From Mixophyes australis (Eukaryota; Chordata; Amphibia; Anura; Limnodynastidae): a stretch of DNA of 64,000 bases. Below are positions 1 through 11,558 of the stretch, piece by piece. A model generated the notes under the pieces. The model was not told where the DNA came from, did no database searches, and saw nothing but the letters and a program-made list of their open reading frames with translations. The DNA lies in the NCBI GenBank assembly GCA_036250195.1, contig JAVHZZ010000005.1, positions 129,331,500 through 129,395,499 on the forward strand. Direction: 5' to 3'. The position numbers and the translations under genes were made by a program. Positions within the stretch are counted from its first letter, which is position 1. Each line of letters begins with the position of its first letter.

Positions 1-391
1 CGGGGGCGCGCTTGCGCTGAGTTCTCCACGCTTCACAAACGGCCACTTCCGCTGTGCACACGCTTTTCGCCACCCCTACTTCCGCTGTGCACTCGCTGCT
101 CTGCCACGTGTTGCCTTCCATTTGCCACAATTTTAAACAGTCATTATGTCTATTTCTCACTTTTGTTGACTTAATCAACCACACTTTATCTTTTACGTTA
201 TTTAGTACCTCTGCATTAAAACTCCCTATTGTTGGGAAAGGCCTATCACACTCTTTGGTCATCTCGACCCACGTGTCACAATACACAGTTGCGTACGCAC
301 CATATTTCTTCCACATAAGAAACCGTGCTGAACCAATAGGCCCTTCCTTAGGCAGTACACTGGCCATCTCTAGCGTATGCTTAGCACCCAT
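1..391 (-). CDS. gag: ERV-A gag, N-terminal part (cut by window edge)
   Basis: N-terminal (matrix) part of the Gag polyprotein of a class I endogenous retrovirus. The start is the ATG at 391-389, giving Met-Gly, the usual N-myristoylation start of retroviral Gag. The frame stays open to the window edge (about 130 codons). It matches the gag start of ERV-B at 34465, which has a frameshift near 34330 that this copy lacks. The rest of the provirus lies left of the window. Family membership rests on the LTR and leader match to ERV-B. Whether the remainder is coding cannot be seen. Confidence 0.75.
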   Translation of the reverse strand, partial: MGAKHTLEMASVLPKEGPIGSARFLMWKKYGAYATVYCDTWVEMTKECDRPFPTIGSFNAEVLNNVKDKVWLIKSTKVRNRHNDCLKLWQMEGNTWQSSECTAEVGVAKSVCTAEVAVCEAWRTQRKRAP

Positions 392-1336
392 GTTGAACAG
401 TACCAGTCTATGCAGACCACACTTCCACAAACACTTTCAACCTTTTGCTACAAACACTCTACCGCTAGAGATCTCTTACTGGTCGTGGACGTATTTGCTC
501 AAGCCGCGTCCACTCACTTCCTCTCGTGCTAAACGAGGACCCCTAACACAAAAAATATCACTGTGGGACCCAAGGGCTATCAGCTCCTCGATACCTTGGC
601 TAAACCACAAAAAACTGTTAGAACTAAGTCGATACAATCAACCAGCCTTTCCAATGTAATTTCTCCCCGCTGCCTTCCCAAGTTACAATCACGGCTTTCC
701 TTGCCGTGCGGTCCGATCGCTACGCTTACAAATACTAACTATGAATAAGCGCTGCGATGGCTCTTGGGAGTGCGTGCGAAAACTTCCTTTGTATTTGCTC
801 CCGGTATACCTGCCCAGTATACCGTCCTTCAGTTGGGCAATCTGCCTCGTCAGACAGCAACTGAGCACCTCAACAATAAACAGTGTATCAACGTCACAAA
901 ATCACACACAATACACCTTTTCTGCGCAGAAAATCAAAAGTTCCCAATAATAGTAATAATGTCCCCAGAGGCTTTCACAAGTAATTATACTATGCACATA
1001 TAATAACTATCAAAACGATTGTTTAACCACGTGGCAAATCTACCGGAAGTTCACATACGCTAAGCAGGAAGTACACATACGCTATGCAATACAATATATC
1101 AAAACGCAATATGACAGAAAAGAAACCGTTTTCTCTTTTGTCCCTTGATTCTTGTTAGCGCACCTTCAGATTATGCAAAACGGACATTCGGTTTCACAAC
1201 ACAGAGCAAAATTCAGGTTTTGAACACATTGCGTTCTTACCCGTATATGACGCGTCTCCACCCTTTGTTGCGGAACCGAAATCCGTTGGTCTTGCATATT
1301 ATCCGGTGACGAAACCTCCGCTGCGAGCTCCCAAAT
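392..1336 (-). other. ERV-A leader and primer-binding region
   Basis: Untranslated leader between the 5' LTR and the gag start. It aligns along its length with the ERV-B leader (34466-35479), with scattered substitutions and small indels. Next to the LTR (about 1318-1335, minus strand) lies a degenerate form of the ERV-B primer-binding site. No gene is seen. Packaging and dimerisation signals would be expected here but were not identified. Confidence 0.65.
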
Positions 1337-2166
1337 TGTTATGAGCGTTTTGTCGCTATCCAATAACGATTGTCGAATCTCGATTTGTGTTTCCAACGCA
1401 CAAAGATTTATTCTCAAAAAGTAGCAGTAAATATATCTTAGCGAAATAATAAGTACAGCCGTTACTTATCGCAGGCGCTCTGGATCCAGTGAACAGTCAT
1501 TCAGTCCTGAAGTCTGTGGTCTAGGTGACTGGACTCTGGATGAGGAGCTGCTGCTTATATGCAAACAGAGATACAGTAAAACAATGCAAAGGTGTGGCTT
1601 GCTTCTATTGGTCCAGGCATCAGGAGGGTCCAGGGGGTTGCAGATCATAGGCTAGTTTAAGCTCAGGAATCCAAAGGAGGGGGTCATCTCTGCAGGGGAT
1701 GAGCTCTGTTCTTCCTGCCAAGATTACTCATCATAATGGTCCATAATTCCTTAACATTAATAACTTGTGTATGCACTCTGCGATTCCTTCGCAGAGTGAA
1801 CCGGACTGTCGCAAATGCGAAGAGGATTAGTATGATACCACACATGACTAGATTCCTTCAACGTGTACCATATGTTTTACTGATATGCCTATAACTTATA
1901 ATATTACATATAAATACTACTATATTTCGACATAAACGACTGTGTTGCAACTACCATTAATGTGTACTATTTTACAAGTGTGCGTGTTTGTGCGAATGTA
2001 TGTAAAAGACTAAATACTGTTGTTGCCACGTGTTGCAATTGCGTACGCCCTTCCACGCCGTAGCGTGCCCTTTCACGCCGTAGCGTACCGTACGCATCTT
2101 TTCAAAGACAACCAAGTTTGCTCGATTTTAATTGAAATGACTTTATCCAATTTGCTGACCTCGACA
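1337..2166 (-). repeat. ERV-A 5' LTR
   Basis: About 830 bp, beginning TGTCGAGG and ending ATAACA on the minus strand. It is homologous over its whole length to the 841-bp LTRs of ERV-B but clearly more diverged from them than they are from each other. A polyadenylation signal AATAAA (minus) lies near 1405. A short repeat around CACGCCGTAGCGT occurs at 2054-2090 in U3. The leader on its left and non-viral sequence on its right make it the 5' LTR of a minus-strand provirus. The partner LTR and target duplication are off-window. Confidence 0.85.
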
Positions 2167-3378
2167 ATAACCACAAAACCTACCTCTATTCCGTTCATAT
2201 CCAGCTTGCCTATTCAAGAAATCACAAAACTGCTGGCTATCATCCACCAGATGGCGCTCCTCACCTCCCAGATACTGACTGTCCTGACTATCTGAGTCAT
2301 GGCCAGCATCCATGCAGTACTCCTGCCTTGCCTCTACCTGATACCCATAGTCTCTCCCCCGCGGGCTGGAGGAGGAATGCAAACCCCTTATGCCACGCTT
2401 GTCCTTTCTTTAGCCTGCGCGATCCCGAATTGTGGGACTTCTGGTGCCCCCCCTCCACCCCTATTGCTCCCCGCCCTAGCACTCACTAGCTGCCCCGCAG
2501 ACCCCGGAGACCCAGACCTGGCCCTAACTAGGCTATTGCCGCCTGCTGGGATGCCCAACTTAAAAGGGGAAGGAGTCTCTCTTCTAGGCCGAGCGCACCT
2601 GCCTTTGCCCCTAGAGCTTTTTACCGCATGCTTCCGTCCCATGGATCTGCTTGGTGCCCACCCCCGCAAGCGCACAGCCCACGTGGACGGGATAGATGAC
2701 CCCACCGTTGCCTCCGGCCGTCCCCGCTTCACAGCCTCCTGCTCGCTAACCAGGCCCTCCACGCGCGCAGCTTCCCGCTCGCTAGCGGGACCCTGCCCCA
2801 CAGATCCCTCCACTTGGTTGGCGGCCGCCATTACCCGGGGACTGAGGGAAACATCACTCACAGCGGGGAGTTCAGCAAGGCCGCTGAAACGTGACGGGGG
2901 ACCCGCACTACGCCTGGGGCGAGACATATTACCAGCAACGATGAATATTAATAACACCCCAGAGGTAAATTAAACTACAAGTCACACACTACTACTTAAG
3001 CAACAGTCAGCGATAAAACTATCTGAAAGATAATCAACTATTGCAAACTAATGAAAGCACACAGATATCGAAATTTAAGCTAAAAACTTCAGATAATCCA
3101 AATGTGTTTCACTTAGCCTGACAGTGATCCGATCAGCAGAAATCCCGATGACAAGAGGAAGTAGCATTGCCTAGCCAGTGGCATATATCAAAAGTCTCCT
3201 CCTACCTTCCCCCTAACATCCAGGAACCAAACACCTCCCACATTTAACCCTGTAATGTCCGTGCCTGCTTCGTGACAAGCAGCTGTGTTTATCTGCATTC
3301 AGCTTAAGGGCTTCATTTTTAATACTCTTGGCAAATGATAGGATCACTGTTGGAAAAATTATAACAAACTTATGTACT
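2167..3378. other. GC-rich unassigned sequence with broken minus-strand ORFs
   Basis: About 1.2 kb between the ERV-A LTR and the LINE target site. A minus-strand ORF of 189 codons (2388-2957) is Arg/Ser/Gly/Pro-rich. A second frame (2167-2382) adds an Asp/Ser-rich stretch with a short Cys pair just before the LTR junction, so a longer protein may have been frameshifted and then cut by ERV-A. I recognise no domain. It could be ORF1 of a degraded retroelement or chance coding in GC-rich DNA. From 2960 to 3378 I see nothing. Confidence 0.25.
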
Positions 3379-3395
3379 AAAATCCTAACCTGCCC
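3379..3395. repeat. Left target-site duplication of the L1-like LINE
   Basis: The 17 bases aaaatcctaacctgccc recur at 10571-10587 directly after the poly(A) of the LINE. A long direct repeat flanking a poly(A)-ended element is the product of target-primed reverse transcription. The first few A residues may belong to the tail. Confidence 0.9.
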
Positions 3396-4577
3396 GGGGG
3401 CGTGGCTTGGACGCCATATCGGGAGGTGCACACTTAGCTGAGCTCCGTTAACAACTACTCCAAACACCCTAAATAACTACCAGTGACATCAAATTAGCCT
3501 GCCAGAAAGTGGGGCTGAATATCTCAGGCACACTGGGGGACTCTTAGATTGCCTTCAAAAGCAGCGTGGGCCGCCCAGACAGCCGATGGAGAGTGTGGCC
3601 CACCCCGATCCCAGGCCTTTGGGCCCCCCCACTGAGGCCTACCGAGGCGCCACAGCATAGGCAATCAACCAGAAGCTACCCCTACCTCAGCGGTTCCCAG
3701 CGGACACTCCCTTGACACCCTCCTGGCACAATAGCTCCCTGTGGGCCCAACGGTGCCTTGCGCACACGGCGCTCTCGGAGCAGGCTAGCCATCGTGTCCT
3801 TACCTGGATCCAGGGAGTTCCGGTGACCTGTCCGCTGCACCCGCGAGCTGAGGCCTCACATTACAGGCTCTACCGCGGTCCTCAGTGCCGCCGACGCCTC
3901 TCTCCCCTCACTTCCGGTCCGGCCTTTGACTTCCGGTCGGCGCCGCTGCCCGCTGAACGGGACTGTATTGTACTGCCAGCAGGAGCTTCCATGGTAGTGT
4001 CTCGCCTGGGCACTGGATCAGATCACCCCCAGCAGCTTGGACTCTGCACAGGTCAGTGCTGAAACCCCTGTTTATTGAACCACCTGAGGTGGCTAAGCAA
4101 AATAACCCCTACTGGTGTAATTTCTGCCCCTGATCAGCGCCCCTTATAGAGTGGAGGTTCAGACTGTGATCCCATACTGCTGCAAGCAACAGGAGCAAAA
4201 GAGCTTCAGACGCTAAGAGATTAGGACCAGCTGTAAACAGGTTTTTTTTTGTTGGCCTCTATCCTATTTGATAAGAGGATTTGCCCTCTTCTGGCAAGTC
4301 TGAAAACTGCAACTGAAATTATTGTCTAAATCCCAAGCAGGCAGCTTATACCTATTTCAAATAAAGTTTGTAATCTCCAAATACAGTTGCCAAATCCCAA
4401 CGTAAGTGAATTGCAGGATTAAAGTCACAATTTGGCAACGCCATCACGGGGCGACTATTTTCCCGTAACTCATTCATATCTGATAATTCTCCCAACTAAC
4501 ATGCACTAATCGCATCTTGTAGGGGCATCAACTCACCATTTCTGGAACATTAACCTTCAACTAAAAATAACTGGCCT
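3396..4577 (+). promoter_or_regulatory. LINE 5' UTR, presumed internal promoter
   Basis: About 1.2 kb before ORF1. The first half is GC-rich (about 3396-4060) and contains a fortuitous 116-codon ORF (3712-4062). The second half is AT-richer with short T runs. L1-type elements carry an internal promoter here, so that role is inferred from position. I could not point to specific promoter motifs. Confidence 0.5.
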
Positions 4578-5534
4578 GTGATGACGTCTAGAGCAAAGCG
4601 GACCCCTGCAGCGGACTCCTCTAACTTCTTTGACAGGAGTAAAAAGCAAACAAAGCCACAAGTGACACCAATGGCTCAAAATCAGCGGGATCGCTCACCA
4701 AGTCCTGATACGCCAGGAGAGGACGGAATTCCACAGGCAACGAGACTCTTAATCAGTTCTCTGGTTCAGGAAATTAAGACGGCGTTCCACACTGAACTAC
4801 GCCAAGCGATCTCGGATTTCCGCAAAGATATTAACGATCTGGGGGATCGCACCAATGCTTTGGAGACCAAGACGGATGAAATCTGCAAATCCGTTGCGAC
4901 CAATACACAGGAAATTTCCTCATTGCGCACCGATGTGACATCCCTGACAGAAAAATGCGAGGACATGGAAAATAGAGCCCGCAGGAATAACATTCGGCTC
5001 AAAAACATCCCTGAGACTGTGGACACATTAGCTCTTCCTGGCTTCCTACTTGGCTTCTTCAAAACCATCCTAGTGGACGCCACGGACGCTGACTTGCTCC
5101 TGGATAGAGCACACAGATCGCTACGGCCAAGGTCCGCTCCAGGCCAACAGCCAAGGGATGTCATTCTTTGTATGCATTATTATCACATCAAGGAAAAAAT
5201 CATCCAGGCTACGAGGAACCATGATTCCATCCAATACCTCGGGAACAATATTCAGTTGTTTGCAGATCTATCTCCTCTCACCATCCAGAAACGCAGAGAA
5301 CTAAAGGATACCACAAAGAGTCTTCGTCAACACGGGTATCGTTATCGCTGGTGCTTTCCCTTCTGGCTCCAAGTCTTCACAGAATCCAGACCTCTCTTTG
5401 CGAAGACCCCTGAGGAGGGTGCGATAATCCTGGAAAAGTTAGGCTTACCTCCTAGCGCAGCACCATCTCCGGCCGCGTCGACGTCCCCACGGGTTCCCCG
5501 GGGCGTCCCACAGGCCGAATGGAACACAGTTTGA
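4578..5534 (+). CDS. LINE ORF1 protein (L1-type RNA-binding protein)
   Basis: Intact 318-residue ORF encoding the nucleic-acid chaperone that packages LINE RNA. The N-terminus (about 1-50) is basic and Ser/Pro-rich. Residues about 60-135 form a heptad-patterned coiled coil for trimerisation. Then comes the conserved ENRARRNNIRLKNIPE motif that opens the RRM domain of L1 ORF1p, and a C-terminal domain with DLSPLTIQKRRELK. Length and order match L1 ORF1 proteins (about 300-370 residues). No zinc knuckle is seen, so this resembles L1 rather than the Tx1 ORF1 type. The end, Pro/Ala-rich, stops at 5534. Confidence 0.85.
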   Translation: MMTSRAKRTPAADSSNFFDRSKKQTKPQVTPMAQNQRDRSPSPDTPGEDGIPQATRLLISSLVQEIKTAFHTELRQAISDFRKDINDLGDRTNALETKTDEICKSVATNTQEISSLRTDVTSLTEKCEDMENRARRNNIRLKNIPETVDTLALPGFLLGFFKTILVDATDADLLLDRAHRSLRPRSAPGQQPRDVILCMHYYHIKEKIIQATRNHDSIQYLGNNIQLFADLSPLTIQKRRELKDTTKSLRQHGYRYRWCFPFWLQVFTESRPLFAKTPEEGAIILEKLGLPPSAAPSPAASTSPRVPRGVPQAEWNTV

Positions 5535-6384
5535 TTCAGAAGCTGAGGATCTGGACTGCTGCTCTCTCTCTACTAACTCAACGTTAAGAGCCCATAGAGG
5601 ACAATGGATATAGCCCTATGCCTCAGTGACTTGTCCCTTGAAGACGTCGGATGTTGTCTCTCTCCCACCCTGTTGTTTCCTCTCTTTCCTTCTCTTTTCT
5701 TTGCAGGTACGAATACAGCACATCTGTGATCTTCATACAAGATGACTTCGGTTGACCTGCTAAAAGAACACGGAGGGGGCACTTCCGTTTGCCCATCACC
5801 TGCGCCTGAGGTTACCGAGGGACAGTGCCGCTCCGAGCCCACAGCTTAGTCCTTTATTTTGTCTGATATGTATATATGGACTACTCTACAACGGTGATGT
5901 GTAATGTTTAATGTCTAATGTTAAATTTTCTATAGTTGTTATGTCCGGATAACTCGCCGGGCTTATATTGCATGTATTACTCTTGTCACGTATTTGAGCA
6001 GATAATAGTCTTACAGCACAGGTTAATGTTTTGTAAACCAATTTAAATTGATATTGTTGATGCCCCTACTCATCTTCATTCACTACCCGACCCCCACTCC
6101 CACTCGAACCCCCCCGCCCCTCCTTCCTCTCCCTGTACCCCCTCGTTGTTGCGCCTTGTAACAACATTTCCCAAAGTCGAGCAACCATATACCGGACATC
6201 ACATGACCGGTCTTTCCTCTCCCTCCCTTGCTGGTTGCAGACGGCCTAAACTTTTCCCTATCCCTCACTTCCTACCCGTTCATTTTCCTGATCTTTTTCA
6301 CGCTTCTTCTCTTCGCCTTTCAAGTCAAGGGACACGGACTCGGGGGAGCCTCTCGCCAACGCAATCTAGAATATCTTCTAAACC
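5535..6384 (+). other. Spacer between ORF1 and ORF2
   Basis: 850 bp without a supported gene. It includes a pyrimidine-rich tract around 6080-6150. Such a long gap is more than in mammalian L1 (tens of bases), so ORF2 translation may use reinitiation, an internal start or a second RNA. Nothing in the sequence decides this. Confidence 0.55.
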
Positions 6385-9300
6385 ATGTCTCTGCAGTTAC
6401 TAACAATTAATGTTAAGGGGTTAAATACGCCCCAGAAACGCACTACACTTATGACTGCTCTTAAAAAGTCTCGGGCAGACATAGTCTTTCTTCAAGAGAC
6501 CCACTTAACTGAACCACATGTAACATTCCAAGGAAAACTCTTCTCACAGACATACTTCGCCTCAGCCACCTCTAAACATAGAGGAGTGGCTATTCTGGTA
6601 AGACCATCTGTTCCGTTGGTGGTGTGCCGCTCGATTGCGGACCCGGATGGCCGCTTTCTCATATTAGTAGGCACACTAGGTCAGCTACCGGTCACAATAA
6701 TCTGTTGCTATGCTCCCAATAGTGCCCAAATCCCTTTCCTTCAGAAGCTATTCAGCCGTATACACAAACATGCCGAAGGCCACTTGCTTATGGGGGGCGA
6801 CTTTAATATGATTCTGGACCCCTCTCTTGATAGGACACCGATGACCGCACCCTCATCTCCGCTCCAAGCGCATTCCGTTCGGCAGGCCAACCAATTTGCT
6901 GCATTACTTAAAGAGCATTCCCTCCTGGATGGGTGGCGGGTGATTAATGGCACAGACAGGGGATATACTTTTTATTCTCACCCCCACAACGTATACACCC
7001 GAATAGATTACTTCCTGATTGACACTCGTCTGGCCACTAAGATTCGCAGGGCTGAGGTTCACCAGTTTGTCTGGACAGACCACATGGGAGTATCTCTTCA
7101 ATTAGACGTTGCAAATCTTCCTAAGCGAAGCTCAACGTGGCGGTTGGATGATACTCTCTTACTTAACACCGCGGCATGTCTGGAGATAGCAGAGGCGCTT
7201 AATGAATTCTTTGCTTTAAATGAAACCCCTGATATATCCCTGTCCACGATTTGGGAAGCACACAAGGCCACAATACGTGGACGTCTTATTAGTATCGCAG
7301 CCTCCCGACGTAAAGAGGAACGGGAGCAGATATCTGCACTGGAAGCTCGACTTCTCTCTCTGCTCACTCAGCATCAGGGATCATTAGATCAGTCGCATCT
7401 GAGAGAACTAACGATAGTCAGTAGCCAGCTCAATGCGATCTTATCCAAGAAAACAGCTCGTACTCTCAAATGGACCCAGCAACTTTTTTACGAAAAAGGC
7501 GACAAGGCGGATTCCCTACTAGCCCGGAAACTCCGCCAAAGGCGTACACGCAATGCGATTTCCTCTATTAAAAACTCCCAAGGGCAATTGACATACAATC
7601 CAAACTCTATATTAGAGGAATTCCAGACATACTATTCATCACTATATAATTTAAATGATTCAGACCCGCCACCCCCTGACTTAGACGACAAAATAAATGC
7701 GTATCTGCAATCCTGCCACCTCCCACGACTATCAAACGCAGAGATCCAGTTTCTCAGTTCTGACATAACAATTGAAGAGACTACTTCAGCCCTACGTAGC
7801 ATGAAGATAGCCTCTGCCCCGGGTCCGGATGGACTCCCTGCCAGTTACTACAAAAAATTTGCAGGAATTCTCAGTCCAAAGTTAACCACATGGTTTAATG
7901 CCATCCTTGATGGGACCCCCTTTGATATAGCTACGACCCGAGCTCGGATTACTGTTATTCCGAAAGAGGGCAAAGATCCTTCCCTCTGTAGTAGCTTCCG
8001 CCCCATCTCATTACTTAATGTGGACCTAAAAATATATGCCAAAGTCCTTGCGAATAGGATGAATGCTGTGCTCCCGAAATTAGTACATCCCGATCAGGTA
8101 GGATTTGTCCCAAGCCGACAGGCAGCAGACAACACCAGGCGGACAATAGACCTCATTCAACATATTAACGAATGTAAGTTACCCTCCCTCCTCATGTCCC
8201 TAGATGCCGAAAAGGCATTTGACCGCATTGGCTGGCCCTTTATGATGAAAGCCCTCGCTGCTTATGGTTTCGAAGATCGTTTTCTCGAGGGAGTCTCTGC
8301 CTTATATGCCAATCCGACTGCCTCTGTCCAGGTGAACGGGTGTTCCTCATCGGCCTTTCAGATTCGCAATGGGACCCGACAGGGATGCCCCCTCTCCCCC
8401 CTCTTATTTGCATTAATTATAGAACCTCTAGCCGTGAAAATACGTCAGAACCCCAACATCTCCGGCATACAGCTATCATCTAGCACTTATAAGATTGCAC
8501 TTTATGCGGATGATATCCTCCTTACCATCACCAATCCCCTAACATCGTTACCCAACTTATTCCAAGAACTTGACAATTTTTCCATAGTATCGAATTTTAA
8601 GATCAATACAACTAAGACAGATATCCTGGATCTCAATATCCCCCCTAAGCTAAAGCAGCTCCTGGAGCTAAACTTCCCCTTTCACTGGAGTTCCGAATGT
8701 ATTAAATACCTGGGTATTAGACTTACCAGAAAGGTAGAAAATCTCTACCGGGCAAACTATCCCCAACTTATAGCTTCTCTCAAAAAAGATATGGTCTCCT
8801 GGGACAAACTCATGATATCTTGGGTGGGGCGGATCACATCAGTGAAAATGAACTTGCTCCCCAGACTGCTCTACCTCTTTCACACCCTCCCTATTAGAGT
8901 TCCCCCCTGTGTCCTAAAACTGCTGCAAGCCTCTGTAAGGCGATTCATCTGGTCAAATAGAAGACCCAGGATCTCTGCTCGTATTCTGCAGCGCCCTCCC
9001 ATGGCAGGTGGCCTCGGCATCCCTAACTTTCGGAATTATTATTATGCGGCTAGATTAGCTCAATGTGTACAATGGCACTCTCCGCCCGGAACTAGGGTCT
9101 GGGTTGATATAGAATCGGACCTTCTGGGAGTCTCACCGATGCTCTGCACTTTGGCTTCCAACCGCTCAGCGCCCAGCCCCCGCCCGAACTCACCCAGTAA
9201 TAGCCCTCTCCCTCTCAATCTGGACCCGGTTTAATAGAATGGCGAATCTGTCTCCAACACCCTCGATAATGATACCCCCTCTGGACAAACCCAGCCTTTA

Positions 9301-10193
9301 CACCTGGTCTCGCACGCCCTATGCACACAAAATGGGCAGGGGAAGGTGGAATATTGCTACTAAATCATATCACTAGGACACAAACATTCCCTCAGTTCTC
9401 AGACTTAGCGGGCCGGTGCGGGCTTGTGATGGGACAGTTCCACCAATACTTACAGATTAGACACTATCACCAAAAGGTCAAGGCTCAGTTATCTTCTAGG
9501 CCTCCCACGACATTTGAGAATCTGTGCCTCTCTGGAGCAACCTCAAAAGGTCTCATTTCAACGCTATACAACGCATTACTCCCCACCTCCACAGAGATCA
9601 AGGACCGATTCCAAGCACAGTGGGAAGCGGACCTGGGAACGTCCCTAGATCCAGAAGAGTGGTCGGACATTTATGAATGGACAGCGCGTTGTTCCATAAA
9701 TGTCCGTATCAAAGAAAATGCCCATAAACTGCTCCATAGATGGTACTATGTACCTGCTAGGCTCCATGTTATATATCCACAAACGAACCCCACATGTTGG
9801 AGAAATTGTGGCCATGTTGGCACCTTTATGCATATTTGGTGGGACTGTCCCAGAATACGCTCGTACTGGACAGCGGTTCTCACACTAGCTACAGCAGTCC
9901 TCGACACTCCCATACCCTCCGACCCTAAGCATGTACTATTACCCTTGCCTCTCCCGGACATCCCTACACATGCACATAAGCTCCTCCGGCACATAATCAG
10001 CGCGGCCACTTGCCAGATAGCTGCTTCTTGGAAAAGTCCCACACCCCCTACACTCCAAATGGTCTGTGGTCGGGTTTGGCATATTTACCAAATGGAGCAC
10101 ATCACTAGTGTGCTGAGGGGCTCCTCCGTGTCTTTCCATAAAGTCTGGTCTCCATGGGCCTCACACCATAATCAACCCCTGCTTCAATTCTAG
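6385..10193 (+). pseudogene. LINE ORF2: endonuclease / reverse transcriptase, frameshifted
   Basis: ORF2 enzyme that nicks target DNA and reverse transcribes the LINE RNA. The first 949 codons (6385-9234) are open. The APE endonuclease (about residues 1-240) has LQETHLTEP, GGDFNMIL and WTDHMGVSLQ. The reverse transcriptase (about 480-800) has GFVPSRQAADN, LDAEKAFDRIGW, NGTRQGCPLSP and the catalytic LYADDILL. The frame then shifts near 9130-9160 and again near 9330-9350. The C-terminal part (9321-10193) carries the Cys/His motif CWRNCGHVGTFMHIWWDCP typical of L1 ORF2. All catalytic residues are present; only the frameshifts break it. Confidence 0.88.
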
Positions 10194-10574
10194 TAAGACC
10201 AATCCCTTATTGAAATTAATGGATTTGACTTCTTCTTGTTAAAGGCGTGAATTCCTTACCCCTGACCCCTCTAATTCTTTCCCCCCCACCCTTTCTTGCC
10301 CATCATTCTTACTCACCCCCCTTCTCTTCTTTTTATTACTTTTTTTCTTTCTGTTTTGTTTTAAAAAAAAATAAAAAAAAAAATAACATCTTCACGGTAC
10401 AAGATCAACACGCAGTCAAATTTACACTGTAAAAGCATGGTGAGAAAAAACTGTACATTGTGTCTATCTATATATGTACAAGTACTTGTTAATGTACCTT
10501 TTGAGAATTTTGTAATTATGTTAAAGATACGATGTTACTATTAATAAAACGTACTTAAAAAAAAAAAAAAAAAT
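10194..10574 (+). other. LINE 3' UTR and poly(A)
   Basis: 380 bp of 3' UTR with an internal A-rich run (10362-10383), then AATAAA at about 10541 and a terminal run of A ending at the target duplication. The internal run shows either an older tail followed by read-through sequence or a normal A-rich UTR. Confidence 0.75.
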
Positions 10575-10587
10575 CCTAACCTGCCCT
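10571..10587. repeat. Right target-site duplication of the L1-like LINE
   Basis: Exact copy of 3379-3395, overlapping the last A residues of the tail. It fixes the right border of the LINE and shows that 2167-3395 and the sequence after 10588 were once contiguous. Confidence 0.9.
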
Positions 10588-10761
10588 ATAGTTATGTTAC
10601 TGTTGTATTGTAAGGTAATTTTAATAGCTTAAATAATAGTTTGCTTAGATATATCTGCATCATATATATATAAGCATCACTTATTGCAAACAAAAACTAA
10701 ACTATCTGCACTTTTTGTATGAAAAGAACAGATTTTTCCATTTCTTCAAGAGACCACAGCC

Positions 10762-11227
10762 ATGTGTAGCTTCCTGGAAACTATTGAGGAGGCAATGGAT
10801 CTAGAAGTCACTATTCCAGGTGACTTCAAGGCAGGTAAGCAATGTAACAAAGCAATGAGAAAGGCAAGTCAGATGCTTAGTTGTATAGGGAGAGGAATCA
10901 GTAGCAGAAAGAAAGATGTAATAATGCCACTGTATAGGTCATTTGTAGGGCGGCGTAATCTAGAATAGTCTGTTCAATTCTGGAGGCCATATCTCCAGAA
11001 GGATATAAATACATTAGAGACTGCACAAAGAAGGGCAACTAAAATGGTGGACCTACAACACAAACTTTACCCGGAAAGACTAAAAGATCTTAATATGTAT
11101 AGTTTGGAGCAGAGAAGGTAATGGGGGGGACATGATTGAAACTTACAATTAAATCAAGGATTTTAACAAGGTATAGGAGGGAAACATTCTTCAAAGGAAG
11201 AGAAATCTTAGAACACGAGGACATGCA
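10762..11227 (+). pseudogene. CR1-like LINE, ORF2 C-terminal remnant
   Basis: Decayed C-terminal end of a CR1-type reverse transcriptase protein. The recognisable pattern is a run with KAMRKASQMLSCIGR, KDVIMPLYRSFV, then in shifted frames an ETAQRRATKM-like motif, ERLKDLNMYSLEQRR and a GHDxIETY-type end, all typical of CR1 tails. Stops at about 10966 and 11120 break it. The sequence halts at gaggacatgca (11217-11227) and its continuation resumes at 20895 after the ERV-C composite. The element is thus older than ERV-C. Confidence 0.75.
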
Positions 11228-11281
11228 CTGTTCCAGGTTTAATGAGGTTCTTTCAGTTTCAAAGAGTTAATGACTCATGAA

Positions 11282-11557
11282 TGCAAGATTTATTGTGACG
11301 TTTACCTTTATTTTTACGATAAACATAACAAAAAAGAAAAAGTAAATCAAATACTTAGCTTCCAATATGTTCAAGTAACAGTGAATTTCCAGGTCCCCTC
11401 TTTCACACGAAAGCTGTAAACCTTTCTTCATTAAGGTCCAGTCATGAGGCAAGGGTCTCTCTGCTGCATTCCAGCTTTCTACTCAGAGAACAAAGGGTCT
11501 TAGAATCAACTTACATATAAGGGTATAAACATATTTTCAGACTTGCTATTGGCACTT
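11282..11557 (-). repeat. ERV-C left (3') LTR, piece 1
   Basis: Aligns closely with 20434-20717, from TGCAA-ATTTATTGTGACG through the shared stretch ending gacttgctattgg. AATAAA (minus) lies at the outer end. The match breaks at about 11558, where unrelated GC-rich sequence begins. Confidence 0.8.
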
Positions 11558-11558
11558 T

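Larger units (their letters stand above)
3396..10574 (+). mobile_element. Full-length L1-like non-LTR retrotransposon
   Basis: Complete 7.2-kb LINE: 5' UTR (3396-4577), ORF1 (4578-5534), an 850-bp spacer, ORF2 (6385-10193, frameshifted), and a 3' UTR with AATAAA and poly(A). It is bounded by 17-bp duplications. The two-ORF layout, coiled-coil ORF1 and N-terminal APE endonuclease plus reverse transcriptase place it in the L1/Tx1 group. The insertion is not 5' truncated, which is unusual for LINE copies. At least two frameshifts in ORF2 near its 3' half make this copy unable to encode the full enzyme as it stands. Confidence 0.9.

Noticed and set aside
54..1003. Plus-strand ORFs up to 201 codons in the first kilobase
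   Set aside because: They are antisense to ERV-A gag and leader, which match ERV-B on the minus strand.
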